This document shows positions 29,568-38,678 of a DNA stretch of 64,000 nt, in pieces. Both the position numbers and the translations under genes were made by a program. This stretch comes from Paracoccus bogoriensis (GTDB taxonomy: Bacteria; Pseudomonadota; Alphaproteobacteria; Rhodobacterales; Rhodobacteraceae), in NCBI RefSeq assembly GCF_019431455.1, contig NZ_JAHYSR010000005.1, forward strand, positions 1 to 64,000. The letters are read 5' to 3'. The notes beneath the pieces are model-generated. The model was not told the origin of the DNA, did not search any database, and saw nothing but the letters and a program-made list of their open reading frames with translations. The stretch's first letter is position 1, and the number at the start of each line of letters is the position of its first letter.

Positions 29568-31352
29568 TCAGGGCGTCAACGGCCAGATGACGGGGATCAG
29601 AACCGCCGCGACCACCGCCATGATCAGGTTCAGCGGCACGCCGACCCGCAGGAAGTCGGCAAAGCGGTAGCCGCCCGGGCCATAGACCAGCGTGTTCGTC
29701 TGATAGCCGATCGGGGTGGCGAAACTGGCCGAAGCGCCCAGCATCACCGCCACGACCAGCGGTCGCGGATCAAGGCCGAGCGTATGACCAAGCGTGATCG
29801 CCAGCGGCGTCAGGATCACCGCGACGGCGTTGTTCGTCACCGTCTCGGTCAGGATCGAGGCCAGCAGATAGACCGCCAGCACCAGCGCCCATGGTGGAAG
29901 CGTCTGCAGCCAGGGCGCGACGCTATCCACGATCAGCGTGACGGCGCCGCTGTTTTCCAGCCCCGCGCCCACGGCCAGCATGGCAAAGATCAGCGCCATC
30001 AGACGGCCATCCACAAAGGACAGGGCCTCGTCGGCGTCGATGCAGCGCGTGCCCAAAACGATCCCCACCCCAATGAAGGCCAGAAGCAGGATCGGCGCGA
30101 CCTCTAGCGCCGAAAGAAGCACCACCCCCAGCAGCACCGCCACCACGATGGGCGCGTGCTTGCGGCGATAGGCCCGGTCCGAGGGGGCGTTCACCTCGAC
30201 CATATCCATGTCGGCGGCCAGGCGCTGGATGTCGGCAGGCGCGCCTTCCAGCAGCAGCGTGTCGCCCACGCGCACGACCAGATCGTCAAGCTGGCGGCCG
30301 ATATTCTGGTTCTTGCGATGCGCGGCCAGCACATAGACGCCGTAGCGGCGGCGCAGGCGCATCGAGCCGAGGCTGCGGCCCACCATCCGGCAGCCCGGCG
30401 TGATCAGCACCTCGACCGTCGAGGTCTGGACCGAGCTGAGCTTGTCCACCATGCGCAATTCCTTGTGCGCCTGAAGGCCCAGAACCTCGGACATGGGGGT
30501 GCGCAGGACGACGCGGTCGCCCTCTTGCAGTCGAACCCCCGCCAGGTCACGGCGTAGCGAGGCATCGCCGCGCAGAACGTCGATCACCCGGGCGCTGTCG
30601 CGGCTGAAGATGTCCACCTCGTCGATCCCCTTGCCGATCAGGCTGGACCCTTCGGGAATGGCGACTTCGGTGAAGAACTTCATCTTGCTGCGGCCCGACA
30701 GAAGCTGCGACATGGAATCGCGGTCGGGCAGCAGGCGGGGCGCGAAGATCATCAGATAGAGCACGCCCACGATGGTCATGGGCAGCCCGACCCATGTGAT
30801 CTCGAAAATCGAGAAATGCTGCATCCCCTGTGCGCGCGCCACGCCATCCACAAGCAGGTTGGTCGAGGTTCCGATCAGCGTCATCGTGCCGCCCAGGATC
30901 GACAGATAGGATAGCGGAATCAGCAGCTTCGAGGGCGACTTGCCCATTTCCTTCGCCAGCTGCATGAAGATGGGCATCATCACGACGACCAGCGGCGTGT
31001 TGTTCACGAAGGCCGACAACAGGCAGACCACGCAAGAGACAAGCGCCAGCGTCAGGACAGGATGATCGCCCGCATGGGCGGCCGCGCGCTGGCCGATCCA
31101 GTCCAGCGCGCCGGTCCGCACCAGCCCGCCCACGATGATGAACATGAAGGCGATGGTCCAGGGCGCGGAATTCGACAGAACCCCCGCGATCTGAGAAGGT
31201 TGCAGGATACCCAGGACCAGCAGCACCACGGCGCCGATGATGGCGGTGACTTCGGGCGGATAGGTTTCGCGGATGAACAGGACCAGCATCGCAAAGATGA
31301 TGGCAATGGTCAGCAGCGCACCGGCAGTTCCGCCCAATTCAAATCCGAACAT
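29568..31352 (-). CDS. SLC13-family anion permease with two RCK-C domains (second copy)
   Basis: The 594-residue protein has the same architecture as the permease at 27383: terminal membrane bundles and a central pair of RCK-C-like domains (about 215-290 and 300-385, with RLQEGDRVVLRTP and VRVGDTLLLEG). The signature loops are GTSTNLLVDGVA and FATPIGYQTNTLVYGPGGY. The GTSTN loop and the TNTLVYGPGGY end are closer to the citrate/sulfate-type SLC13 branch, whereas the neighbour has GTPPN and QNNTVILGPG. The two are therefore diverged paralogues, probably with different substrates, rather than a recent tandem duplication. Confidence 0.88.
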   Translation of the reverse strand: MFGFELGGTAGALLTIAIIFAMLVLFIRETYPPEVTAIIGAVVLLVLGILQPSQIAGVLSNSAPWTIAFMFIIVGGLVRTGALDWIGQRAAAHAGDHPVLTLALVSCVVCLLSAFVNNTPLVVVMMPIFMQLAKEMGKSPSKLLIPLSYLSILGGTMTLIGTSTNLLVDGVARAQGMQHFSIFEITWVGLPMTIVGVLYLMIFAPRLLPDRDSMSQLLSGRSKMKFFTEVAIPEGSSLIGKGIDEVDIFSRDSARVIDVLRGDASLRRDLAGVRLQEGDRVVLRTPMSEVLGLQAHKELRMVDKLSSVQTSTVEVLITPGCRMVGRSLGSMRLRRRYGVYVLAAHRKNQNIGRQLDDLVVRVGDTLLLEGAPADIQRLAADMDMVEVNAPSDRAYRRKHAPIVVAVLLGVVLLSALEVAPILLLAFIGVGIVLGTRCIDADEALSFVDGRLMALIFAMLAVGAGLENSGAVTLIVDSVAPWLQTLPPWALVLAVYLLASILTETVTNNAVAVILTPLAITLGHTLGLDPRPLVVAVMLGASASFATPIGYQTNTLVYGPGGYRFADFLRVGVPLNLIMAVVAAVLIPVIWPLTP

Positions 31353-31458
31353 TCACGACCCATTATTGCAGACACAGCGCAACGGCCGGCCCCGACGGCG
31401 GCATCCTGCGCCAAGTGACCTTGCCGCCGCAAGCACCCAAATCATGCGGCGCAAGCCT

Positions 31459-32274
31459 TCATCCAGGCAGGCTTGGCGCCAGCCGGCCACCCTCGCGAAT
31501 GGGCAGGATGCTGCGGGCAAGCCCGCTGCGATCATCTGTCTCGACCAGCACGCCCGCAAGCGTCGCCGCGCCTTCGGCCGGGGTGAAGCGGTCGCGCGCC
31601 ATGCCGGTGACGAAGCGGCGCAAGGGCTCGGATTTTTCCATGCCGATGACGCTGTCGTAATCGCCGCACATGCCCGCATCCGACAGATAGGCCGTGCCGC
31701 CCGGCAGGATCTGGGCGTCGGCGGTCGGCACATGAGTATGGGTGCCCACCACAAGGCTGGCACGCCCGTCGCAGAAATGGCCGATGGCCATCTTCTCGCT
31801 GGTGGCCTCGGCATGGATATCGATCAGCGCTGCCTGGACCATTCCGCCCGGCGGGTGCGCCCTCAGCACCCCATCCAATGCCGAGAACGGATCATCATAG
31901 GGCCGCGACATGAAGACCTGGCCAAGCGCCTGCACGACCAGCGCCTTGCGCCCGCGGGCATCGCTGATGATCGCGTGGCCACGGCCCGGCGCCTCGCGTG
32001 CGAAATTCAGCGGCCGGACGATGCGCGGCTCGCGGTCGATGAAGGCGATCATGTCCTTCTGGTCGAAGGCGTGGTCGCCAAGCGTCAGGCAATCGGCCCC
32101 CGATTCCAGCAGAAGCTGCGCGTGGCCGGCCGTCACGCCGCGCCCGCCGCTGGCGTTTTCGGCATTCACCACCACCAGATCGGCCTTGAGCCGCGCCCTG
32201 AGGCCCGCCAGCCGCTCGGAAATCGCCCGGCGGCCCGATCGGCCCATCACATCGCCAAGAAAGAGAATACGCAT
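31459..32274 (-). CDS. ymdB: TIGR00282-family metallophosphoesterase (YmdB-like)
   Basis: The 271-residue calcineurin-like phosphoesterase begins MRILFLGDVMGRSGRRA, with metal ligands Asp8, the Glu-Asn of VVNAENASGG (about 39-40), and later GTHTHVPTADAQI. Bacillus YmdB hydrolyses cyclic nucleotides, mainly 2',3'-cAMP. One motif normally written GNH reads GDH here (LTLGDHAFDQ), a conservative change at a metal-binding site. The neighbour on the same strand is the DUF3572 gene; a functional link to the nearby diguanylate cyclase is only a possibility. Confidence 0.85.
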   Translation of the reverse strand: MRILFLGDVMGRSGRRAISERLAGLRARLKADLVVVNAENASGGRGVTAGHAQLLLESGADCLTLGDHAFDQKDMIAFIDREPRIVRPLNFAREAPGRGHAIISDARGRKALVVQALGQVFMSRPYDDPFSALDGVLRAHPPGGMVQAALIDIHAEATSEKMAIGHFCDGRASLVVGTHTHVPTADAQILPGGTAYLSDAGMCGDYDSVIGMEKSEPLRRFVTGMARDRFTPAEGAATLAGVLVETDDRSGLARSILPIREGGRLAPSLPG

Positions 32275-32317
32275 CCCGCCCTGCTAAGCCAAAGCCGGCC
32301 GCGCCTCAAGGTCGCTT

Positions 32318-32608
32318 CTAGTCGGCCGCCCAGGCATGGCTGCCTGGCCCCGTCAGCAAGACCTGCGCCTCCATGATGTCGCGCGGGGACATGCCCGCGC
32401 TTTGGGCCACATCCAGAAGACGCGCATCTTCCTCGGCCAGGAAATCCAGCAGCGCAAGCTGTGCCGACCCGTCGCGCGCCATTCTGCGCAGATCGCCCGG
32501 CTGCAGACCGCTTGCGGCCAGAAAGGCCGACAGGATCTCGGGGCGTTCGGTAATGTGCAGAAGCAGCGCGGTGGCCCTGTCGCGGGCCTGGGATGCAGAA
32601 ATCGGCAT
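32318..32608 (-). CDS. DUF3572 domain protein
   Basis: The 96-residue soluble, all-helical protein follows the DUF3572 pattern: ATALLLHITERPEILSAFLAASGLQPGDLRRMA and LLDFLAEEDARLLDVAQSAGMSPRDIMEAQVLL. This small alphaproteobacterial family has no known biochemical role. It is usually found next to a PleD-type response regulator, as here, where it is divergent from the cyclase gene across 111 bases. The ATG at 32608 fits the family length; the frame upstream is antisense. Confidence 0.82.
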   Translation of the reverse strand: MPISASQARDRATALLLHITERPEILSAFLAASGLQPGDLRRMARDGSAQLALLDFLAEEDARLLDVAQSAGMSPRDIMEAQVLLTGPGSHAWAAD

Positions 32609-32719
32609 GATTTTTCCACTTTTTCGTGAGAGCGGCGCGGGGGCGCCCGCCCGGAAACACTTTGTTAAGGATTTCACCCGAGAATGACAGTCACATGTCA
32701 TGCTGGCGAGGCCAAAAGG

Positions 32720-34111
32720 ATGACCGCACGAATTCTGGTCGCAGATGGAGTCGCGACGACACGCATCACCCTCAAGGTGCGGCTGTCGGCGGCCTGCTAT
32801 GACGTGGTCACGGCCACAGCGATCGACCAGATCGCGGGCCTTGTCGATGAGGTGCGTCCCGATCTGCTGATCCTGGGCAATGGCTTTCCCGAAAGCGAAG
32901 CGCTGCACATCTGCGAACTTCTTTCGCAAGCGGGGGCACATGCCACGATCCCGGTCCTGATGCTGGTGCCCTCCCGGTTGCGGCTGGCCGCCCTGCAGGC
33001 AGGTGCTGCCGCGGCGCTGGATCCCGACATCGACGACCGGATGTTGCTGGCCCGCGTGCGCGGCCTTCTGCGCGACAGCGAACCCGCCCTGCCCGTGGGG
33101 CCGGGGCTGAGCGAAAGTGCGCCACCGTTCGAGGGGCGGCAGTCCCCGCGCATCGTGCTTGTGACCGACAACCCGTCGCGTTCGCAACGCTGGCGGCAAT
33201 TGCTGTCCGACCGGATCGAGGCGCGATTCGACATCCGCAACCCTGAAGAGACTCTGTCCGCGGTGCGACAGGGGCGGCCTGCGGATCTCTACCTCATCTG
33301 CGCCGATCTGGAGCAGCGCGGCGATGGGCTGCAATTGCTGTCCGAATTGCGCTCGCGTCATGGATCTCGGAATGCGGGATTCGTCGTCGCCATCGCCCCC
33401 GACCGGGGCGAGCTGGCGGCGATCGCGCTGGACCTGGGGGCGGGCGACGTGCTTCCCGACACCCTCGCGGGCCCCCACGAAATCGACGCCGCCGCCATGA
33501 CCTTGCGGATGCAGCTGGCGCGCAAGACGCGCGGGGACCGCCAGCGCGCCGAAGTGCACCGCCACATGATCTGGGCGATGACCGATCCCCTGACCGGCCT
33601 CTACAATCGCCGCTACGCCCTGCCCCGCCTGTCCGAGATCGCGCGCGATGCGATCATGCGCGATCGTCCCTTTTCGATCCTGGTCATGGACCTCGATCAC
33701 TTCAAGTCGATCAACGACCGCTTCGGCCATGCGGCAGGCGACGCGGTCCTGGTGGCGGTTTCGCAGCGCATCACTGACGCGCTCGGCGCCGAGGGCATGG
33801 CCGCACGCATGGGGGGCGAGGAATTTCTGGCCGTTCTTTGTTCCTGCGACGGCCCTGCGGCCGAGGCAATTGCCGAACGGCTGCGCCGTGACGTGCAGGA
33901 CAGACCGATTGCGCTGCCCAGCCTGTCGGGCGGAGGTCAGGCGCAGGTCACGGTCTCGATTGGCGTGGCGACGGCCCGGCACTCGGATCGCTACGACTGG
34001 CCCGAACGGCTTGCGCGCGAGACGCTGGAGCGCGCCGACCGCGCCTTGCTTGCCGCGAAGGCTGCCGGGCGGAACAGGATCGTCATGTTCGAACCCGCCC
34101 ATGCGGCCTGA
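32720..34111 (+). CDS. pleD: PleD-like diguanylate cyclase with degenerate receivers
   Basis: The 463-residue protein has the PleD layout: receiver 1 (about 3-118), receiver 2 (about 143-267) and a GGDEF domain (about 285-455) with an intact active site GGEEF at 365-369, so c-di-GMP synthesis is expected. The phospho-acceptor position of receiver 1 is Gly53 (LLILGNGFP) instead of Asp, and only one acid (Asp9) remains in the pocket. Receiver 2 has no clear acceptor. The RxxD inhibitory site usually five residues before GGEEF is absent. Control by phosphorylation and by product inhibition therefore seems lost. The start MTARILVADG was chosen by family alignment. Confidence 0.87.
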   Translation: MTARILVADGVATTRITLKVRLSAACYDVVTATAIDQIAGLVDEVRPDLLILGNGFPESEALHICELLSQAGAHATIPVLMLVPSRLRLAALQAGAAAALDPDIDDRMLLARVRGLLRDSEPALPVGPGLSESAPPFEGRQSPRIVLVTDNPSRSQRWRQLLSDRIEARFDIRNPEETLSAVRQGRPADLYLICADLEQRGDGLQLLSELRSRHGSRNAGFVVAIAPDRGELAAIALDLGAGDVLPDTLAGPHEIDAAAMTLRMQLARKTRGDRQRAEVHRHMIWAMTDPLTGLYNRRYALPRLSEIARDAIMRDRPFSILVMDLDHFKSINDRFGHAAGDAVLVAVSQRITDALGAEGMAARMGGEEFLAVLCSCDGPAAEAIAERLRRDVQDRPIALPSLSGGGQAQVTVSIGVATARHSDRYDWPERLARETLERADRALLAAKAAGRNRIVMFEPAHAA

Positions 34112-34192
34112 AGGACTGCGACACAAGGAGGGCTGGCATCGCCGCTTCGCACGTCCTAACCTTCCGCGCAGCACGATCAGGGGATGAAGGCA

Positions 34193-34612
34193 ATGACGAA
34201 CGGCGCTTTGCGTGAGATGGCCGCAAGCGGAGATGACCGAGCGACCGGGCTTGCGATGCGGCGCGGCGCGCTCGGCCGCTGCCCGGCCTGTGGCCAGGGA
34301 AGGCTCTTCAGCAACTTTCTCAAGGTGGCCGATCATTGCCCCGTCTGTAACGAAGCGCTGCACCATCAGCGCGCCGATGACGGACCGGCTTATCTGACGA
34401 TCCTGATCGTTTCGCACCTGGGCGCTCCGATCCTGCTGGCCGCCTACATGGCGTGGCGGCCAAGCGCGATGACGATGATCCTGTCCTTCGGCGCCGGCGC
34501 GATCATCCTGTCCCTGGCCTTGCTGCCCGTGATCAAGGGCGGCATGGTCGGCCTGCAATGGGCGCGCCGGATGCATGGATTCGGGTCCGAGCCCGATCGG
34601 GCAGCGCGATGA
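34193..34612 (+). CDS. DUF983 membrane protein with zinc ribbon
   Basis: The product has about 139 residues. A CPACGQG ... CPVCNEAL pair (Cys4 zinc ribbon) precedes two membrane segments (LTILIVSHLGAPILLAAYMAW and TMILSFGAGAIILSLALLPVI). This is the DUF983 family, of unknown function, often near heme-copper oxidase genes in alphaproteobacteria. ATG 34193 lies nine bases after AGGGG; an in-frame ATG at 34184 is too close to that SD sequence. The stop overlaps the Nudix gene start by four bases. Confidence 0.85.
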   Translation: MTNGALREMAASGDDRATGLAMRRGALGRCPACGQGRLFSNFLKVADHCPVCNEALHHQRADDGPAYLTILIVSHLGAPILLAAYMAWRPSAMTMILSFGAGAIILSLALLPVIKGGMVGLQWARRMHGFGSEPDRAAR

Positions 34613-35292
34613 CCGAGGGTGATCCCCCGATCCGCGACGCGGCCAGCATCCTCGTGCTGCGGCGCGGCCCAAAGGGCGCGCATGTGCTGATGGGAATGCG
34701 CGGCCAGGCCGCGGCGTTCATGCCGTCGAAATTCGTCTTTCCGGGCGGCGCGGTGGACCCGGACGACGCCGCGATCCCTTTGGCCCGGCCCCTGGCGCAG
34801 CCCCATCGCGACCGCCTGCTGGCCGAGCCGCGTGATGGAACGCCCAGCCCGGATGCCATCGCCGCAGCCGCCCTGCGCGAACTGGCCGAAGAAACGGGGT
34901 TGCTGATCGGCCGATCCGGCAGCGGCGGACCAGCGGGCTTTGCCCAGGCAGGGCTGGTCCCCGATGCGGGGGCCCTGTCCTATCTGTTCCGCGCGATCAC
35001 GCCGCCCGGCCGGCCGCGCCGGTTCGACGCGCATTTCTTTGTGGCCGACGCTGCCGACATCGCGGGTGATCCCGACGACTTCAGTGCCGCCTGCGACGAG
35101 CTTTCGCATCTGCACTGGGTCGCCCTGGCCGAAGCCCGGTCGCTGGACCTGCCCTTCATCACCGAAGTTGTTCTGGCTGAACTGGCAGAACTGGCCGGTC
35201 GGGCGCGGTGGGACGAGCCTCTGCCCCTGCCCGCCAGCGTGCCCTTCTTCGACAATCGCGGCCACGCGCCGCGCCTTGTCCAGATCGCCTGA
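34609..35292 (+). CDS. NUDIX hydrolase, NUDT19-like
   Basis: The 227-residue Nudix protein has the box split by an insertion: KFVFPGGAVDPDD, then about 45 residues, then AAALRELAEETGLLIG, which contains the REXXEE metal-binding helix. This arrangement is typical of the NUDT7/NUDT19 group, which hydrolyses CoA derivatives, though the substrate cannot be fixed here. The start overlaps DUF983 (ATGA), so the two are co-expressed. It converges on the PaaG-like gene with no gap. Confidence 0.85.
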   Translation: MTEGDPPIRDAASILVLRRGPKGAHVLMGMRGQAAAFMPSKFVFPGGAVDPDDAAIPLARPLAQPHRDRLLAEPRDGTPSPDAIAAAALRELAEETGLLIGRSGSGGPAGFAQAGLVPDAGALSYLFRAITPPGRPRRFDAHFFVADAADIAGDPDDFSAACDELSHLHWVALAEARSLDLPFITEVVLAELAELAGRARWDEPLPLPASVPFFDNRGHAPRLVQIA

Positions 35293-36063
35293 TCAGCGGC
35301 CCTGAAAACGCGGCGCCCGCTTTTCCAGAAAGGCGGTCACGCCCTCGACGAAATCGGCGCTGCGACCGGCCTGGCCCTGGAGCCGCGCCTCAAGCTCAAG
35401 CTGCGCCGACAGCTCGTTCTGGGTCGAGGCCGCCAGCGCCTCGCGGATCGCGCGATAGGCCCCGGTCGGCCCCGAGGCCAGATGCCGCGCACGGGCCGTC
35501 ACCCCGGCCTCGAAATCGGCATCGGGCAGGCATTCCCAGATCATGCCCCAATCGGCGGCCTGACGGGCGGTGATTGTCTCGGCGAAAAGCATGGCCCCCG
35601 CCGCACGCGCCAGGCCGATCAGGCGCGGCATCATCCAGGTGCCGCCCGCATCGGGCACCAGCCCGATCCGCGTGAAGGCCTGCACGAAAGAGGCGCTTTC
35701 GCTGGCGATGACCACATCCGCAACCAGCGCCAGATTGGCACCCGCCCCCGCCGCCACCCCGTTGACCGCCGCGATCACCGGCACCGGGCAGGCCCGGACC
35801 GCGTGCAGCATCGGTTCGTATTCGCGCCGCAGCGTCTGCTCCAGATCGTGCGCCGCCGAGGCGTCTGTCAGATCCTGGCCCGAGCAGAAGCCACGCCCCG
35901 CCCCCGTCATCACCACGCAGCGCGTGCCTTGGGGCAAATCGCTCAGGGCTGCGGTGATCTCGGCCCGCATGGCGCTGTTCAGCGCGTTCATCACCTGCGG
36001 CCGGTTCAGCACCAGCCGGGTCACGCCCGCATCGTGGCTCAGCGCGATCGTCTCTTGGGTCAT
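35293..36063 (-). CDS. paaG: Enoyl-CoA hydratase/isomerase, PaaG type
   Basis: The 256-residue crotonase-fold protein has oxyanion-hole motifs GRGFCSGQDL and NGVAAGAGANLALVADVVIAS. The acid in LVPDAGGTW matches the 1,2-epoxyphenylacetyl-CoA isomerase (PaaG) pattern rather than the Glu pair of classical hydratases. No other phenylacetate genes are near, so the physiological substrate is open; a general fatty-acyl role is also possible. It lies 68 bases downstream of ccmH on the same strand. Confidence 0.75.
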   Translation of the reverse strand: MTQETIALSHDAGVTRLVLNRPQVMNALNSAMRAEITAALSDLPQGTRCVVMTGAGRGFCSGQDLTDASAAHDLEQTLRREYEPMLHAVRACPVPVIAAVNGVAAGAGANLALVADVVIASESASFVQAFTRIGLVPDAGGTWMMPRLIGLARAAGAMLFAETITARQAADWGMIWECLPDADFEAGVTARARHLASGPTGAYRAIREALAASTQNELSAQLELEARLQGQAGRSADFVEGVTAFLEKRAPRFQGR

Positions 36064-36131
36064 GCGGTCCTCCGTTCGTCATGTCTGGCGATCATGCGCG
36101 AAACGAAGCCCGGGAAAAGCGCGACCCCGCG

Positions 36132-36611
36132 TCAGTTGCCGCGCATGATCTCGTCAAGGCGGCGACGTTCGGCCTCGGAGAGGCGGGCAGGCTCTTCGGG
36201 CCGGGCCTGGGCGCGGCTGGCCAGAAAGCGCCAGGCGACGATTATCGCGATCATCCCCATCAGGGGCGCCGACAGCCAGAGCAGCCAGTTGATCCCCTCG
36301 GCGCGCGGCTCGAACAGGACATATTCGCCAAAGCGGTCGGCGACATTGTCCAGAACCTCGGCGTCGTTGTCACCCGCGACCAGCCTTTCGCGGACATAAA
36401 GCCGCAGGTCACGGCTGATCGGCGCGTTCGATTCGTCGATGGTCTCGCCCGCACAGACCGGACAGCGCAGCTTCTGCGACAAGGCGCGGGCGCGGCTTTC
36501 CAGATCGGCATCCTCCAGCACCTCGTCGGGCTGGACCGCCATGACGGGCGCGGCGGGCGCCAGAGCCAGCGCCAGCGCCAAGGCCAGCGTATGAAGGACC
36601 GCGCGCCTCAT
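36132..36611 (-). CDS. ccmH: Cytochrome c-type biogenesis protein CcmH
   Basis: The 159-residue protein has a signal peptide (about 1-25), a three-helix domain with the redox motif LRCPVCAGET (Cys50, Cys53) and a C-terminal membrane segment (about 108-130). It reduces apocytochrome c thiols or holds the apoprotein for heme attachment with CcmF. The protein is the short CcmH/CycL form, so the CcmI part must be separate. Its start overlaps the ccmF stop by four bases. Confidence 0.94.
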   Translation of the reverse strand: MRRAVLHTLALALALALAPAAPVMAVQPDEVLEDADLESRARALSQKLRCPVCAGETIDESNAPISRDLRLYVRERLVAGDNDAEVLDNVADRFGEYVLFEPRAEGINWLLWLSAPLMGMIAIIVAWRFLASRAQARPEEPARLSEAERRRLDEIMRGN

Positions 36612-38575
36612 TCCGCCGGCACCGCGCCACGAGGGCGCGCATCGCGCGCAGCCCCCGCCGCGACCCGATGGCGGCGGTCGGTCAGGCTGATCAGCCCGCC
36701 GAGCGCCATCAACATCGAACCCGCCCAGATCCAGCTTGCAAAAGGCCGGATATAGCCGCGCACCGCCCAACCGCCATCGGGCTGCTGGTCGCCCAGGACC
36801 AGATAGATATCGCGAAAGAAGCCGTAATGGATCGAGGCCTCGGTCGTCGGCATGTTCTGCACCGTATAGACGCGCTTTTCCGGGTTCAGCATGGCAACCG
36901 GGCGCCCGTCACGCGTGACTTCCAGCCTGCCCATGGCCGAGATGTAATTCGGCCCGTCCACGCGATCCACCGAGCGCAGCACGATCTCGTAGGGGCCAAG
37001 CGGATAGGGTTCGTCGATCTGGGCGACGCGGATGTCCTCGACCTGCCAGGCGGTGATCAGGGCGATGGCGATGAAGGTGACGCCCAAACCCGCGTGAGAC
37101 ACGGCCTTGCCCCAATCGGCGCGTGGCAGGCGCCTCAGCCGCGACAGGCCGGAACTGCCTGTGCGGTGGACCAGTTCGGCGATCGCGCCAAAGACCAGCC
37201 AGGCCCCCAGCCCCGCCCCGATCACAGCCAGCGCCGAACGCCCGGTCGAGACCGCGAAGACCAGCGCCATCACGGCCGCCGTCAGCACCAGCGCGCCGCG
37301 CAGCGGCCGCAGGCTGCGGCCGAGGTTGCCGCGTTTCCACGGCATGATCGAGCCGATGGGCAGCACCAGCGCCAGCACCACCATGAAGGGCGTGAAGGCC
37401 TGATTGAAGAAAGGCGGCCCAACCGAGAGGATGCGCCCCCAGAGCATCTCTGCGATCAAGGGCCACATCGTGCCGACAAAGACCACGAAAGCCGACACGG
37501 ACAGCAGCACGTTGTTCAGCACCAACGCGCCCTCTCGCGAGATGGGCGCAAAGACGCCCTTGGCCGTCATCCCGGGCGCGCGGATCGCATAAAGCGTCAG
37601 CGCGCCGCCCACGAAAAAGACCAGGATCGCCAGGATCACGATGCCGCGCTCGGGGTCGTTGGCGAAGCTGTGGACCGAGGTGATCAGCCCGGACCGCACG
37701 ATGAACGTGCCGATCAGCGAGAATCCGAAGGCCATGATCGCCAGCAGGATCGTCCAGCTTTTCAGCGCCTCGCGCTTTTCGACGACGATGGCGGAATGCA
37801 GCAATGCGGCGGCCAGCAGCCAAGGCATGAAGCTGGCGTTTTCCACCGGATCCCAGAACCAGAACCCGCCCCAGCCCAGCTCGTAATAGGCCCACCATGA
37901 CCCAAGCGCGATGCCGATGGTCAGGAACACCCAGGCCGCCAGAGTCCAAGGTCGCACCCATCGCGCCCAGGCAGCGTCCACCCGCCCCTCGATCAGGGCG
38001 GCGACGGCAAAGCTGAATGCCATCGAAAGGCCAACATAGCCGAGGTAAAGAAAAGGCGGATGGAAGGCGAGGCCCGGATCTTGCAGCAGCGGGTTCAGGT
38101 CGCGCCCGTCAAAGGGCGGGTTGCCCATTCGCCAGAACGGGTTCGACGTGAAGATGATGAAGGCGTAGAAGGCCGCCGTGACCGAGGCCTGCACCGCCAG
38201 AACCCGCGCCCGCAAAGTGGGCGGCAGGTTGTTGCCGAACAGGGCCGCCGCCGCACCGAACAGGGCAAGGATCAGCACCCACAGCAACATGCTGCCCTCG
38301 TGATTGCCCCAGACACCGCTGATCTTGTAGATCAGCGGCTTCGACGTGTGCGAATTCGCGTGGACCAGCCTGACCGAGAAATCCGAGGTCACGAATGCCA
38401 TGGTCAGTGCGCCGAAGGAAATCAGCATCAGCATCAACTGCGCCAGCGCCGCGGGCCGGGCGCTGTCCATCCAGCCGTGCCAGCCTTTTGCCGCCCCGAC
38501 CATCGGCACCGTCATCTGGAACAGCGACAGCATGAAGGCCAGGATAAGGGCCAGGTGGCCGAATTCAGCAATCAT
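36608..38575 (-). CDS. ccmF: Heme lyase CcmF
   Basis: This 655-residue polytopic inner-membrane protein attaches heme b to apocytochrome c. The tryptophan-rich WWD motif lies at about 234-252 (GWGGFWFWDPVENASFMPW), and conserved periplasmic His loops such as VWGNHEGS (about 88-95) and FHPPFLYLGY are present. The ATG at 38575 matches the family start. It is separated from ccmE by the holin-endolysin pair, all on the same strand. Confidence 0.96.
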   Translation of the reverse strand: MIAEFGHLALILAFMLSLFQMTVPMVGAAKGWHGWMDSARPAALAQLMLMLISFGALTMAFVTSDFSVRLVHANSHTSKPLIYKISGVWGNHEGSMLLWVLILALFGAAAALFGNNLPPTLRARVLAVQASVTAAFYAFIIFTSNPFWRMGNPPFDGRDLNPLLQDPGLAFHPPFLYLGYVGLSMAFSFAVAALIEGRVDAAWARWVRPWTLAAWVFLTIGIALGSWWAYYELGWGGFWFWDPVENASFMPWLLAAALLHSAIVVEKREALKSWTILLAIMAFGFSLIGTFIVRSGLITSVHSFANDPERGIVILAILVFFVGGALTLYAIRAPGMTAKGVFAPISREGALVLNNVLLSVSAFVVFVGTMWPLIAEMLWGRILSVGPPFFNQAFTPFMVVLALVLPIGSIMPWKRGNLGRSLRPLRGALVLTAAVMALVFAVSTGRSALAVIGAGLGAWLVFGAIAELVHRTGSSGLSRLRRLPRADWGKAVSHAGLGVTFIAIALITAWQVEDIRVAQIDEPYPLGPYEIVLRSVDRVDGPNYISAMGRLEVTRDGRPVAMLNPEKRVYTVQNMPTTEASIHYGFFRDIYLVLGDQQPDGGWAVRGYIRPFASWIWAGSMLMALGGLISLTDRRHRVAAGAARDARPRGAVPAE

Positions 38576-38678
38576 GGGGGCAACCTCTGTGAATGCCGGG
38601 CAGCATAGCCGCCCGGCAAGGGAGGCGAAAGTCCTCCCATGGTCGCCCTGTCGCGGAAATGAAGCGCGGGGCTGCGTC

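Noticed and set aside
32660-32690. CtrA site near the PleD-like gene
   Set aside because: Only one TTAA tetrad is present (GTTAAGG), with no partner at the right distance.
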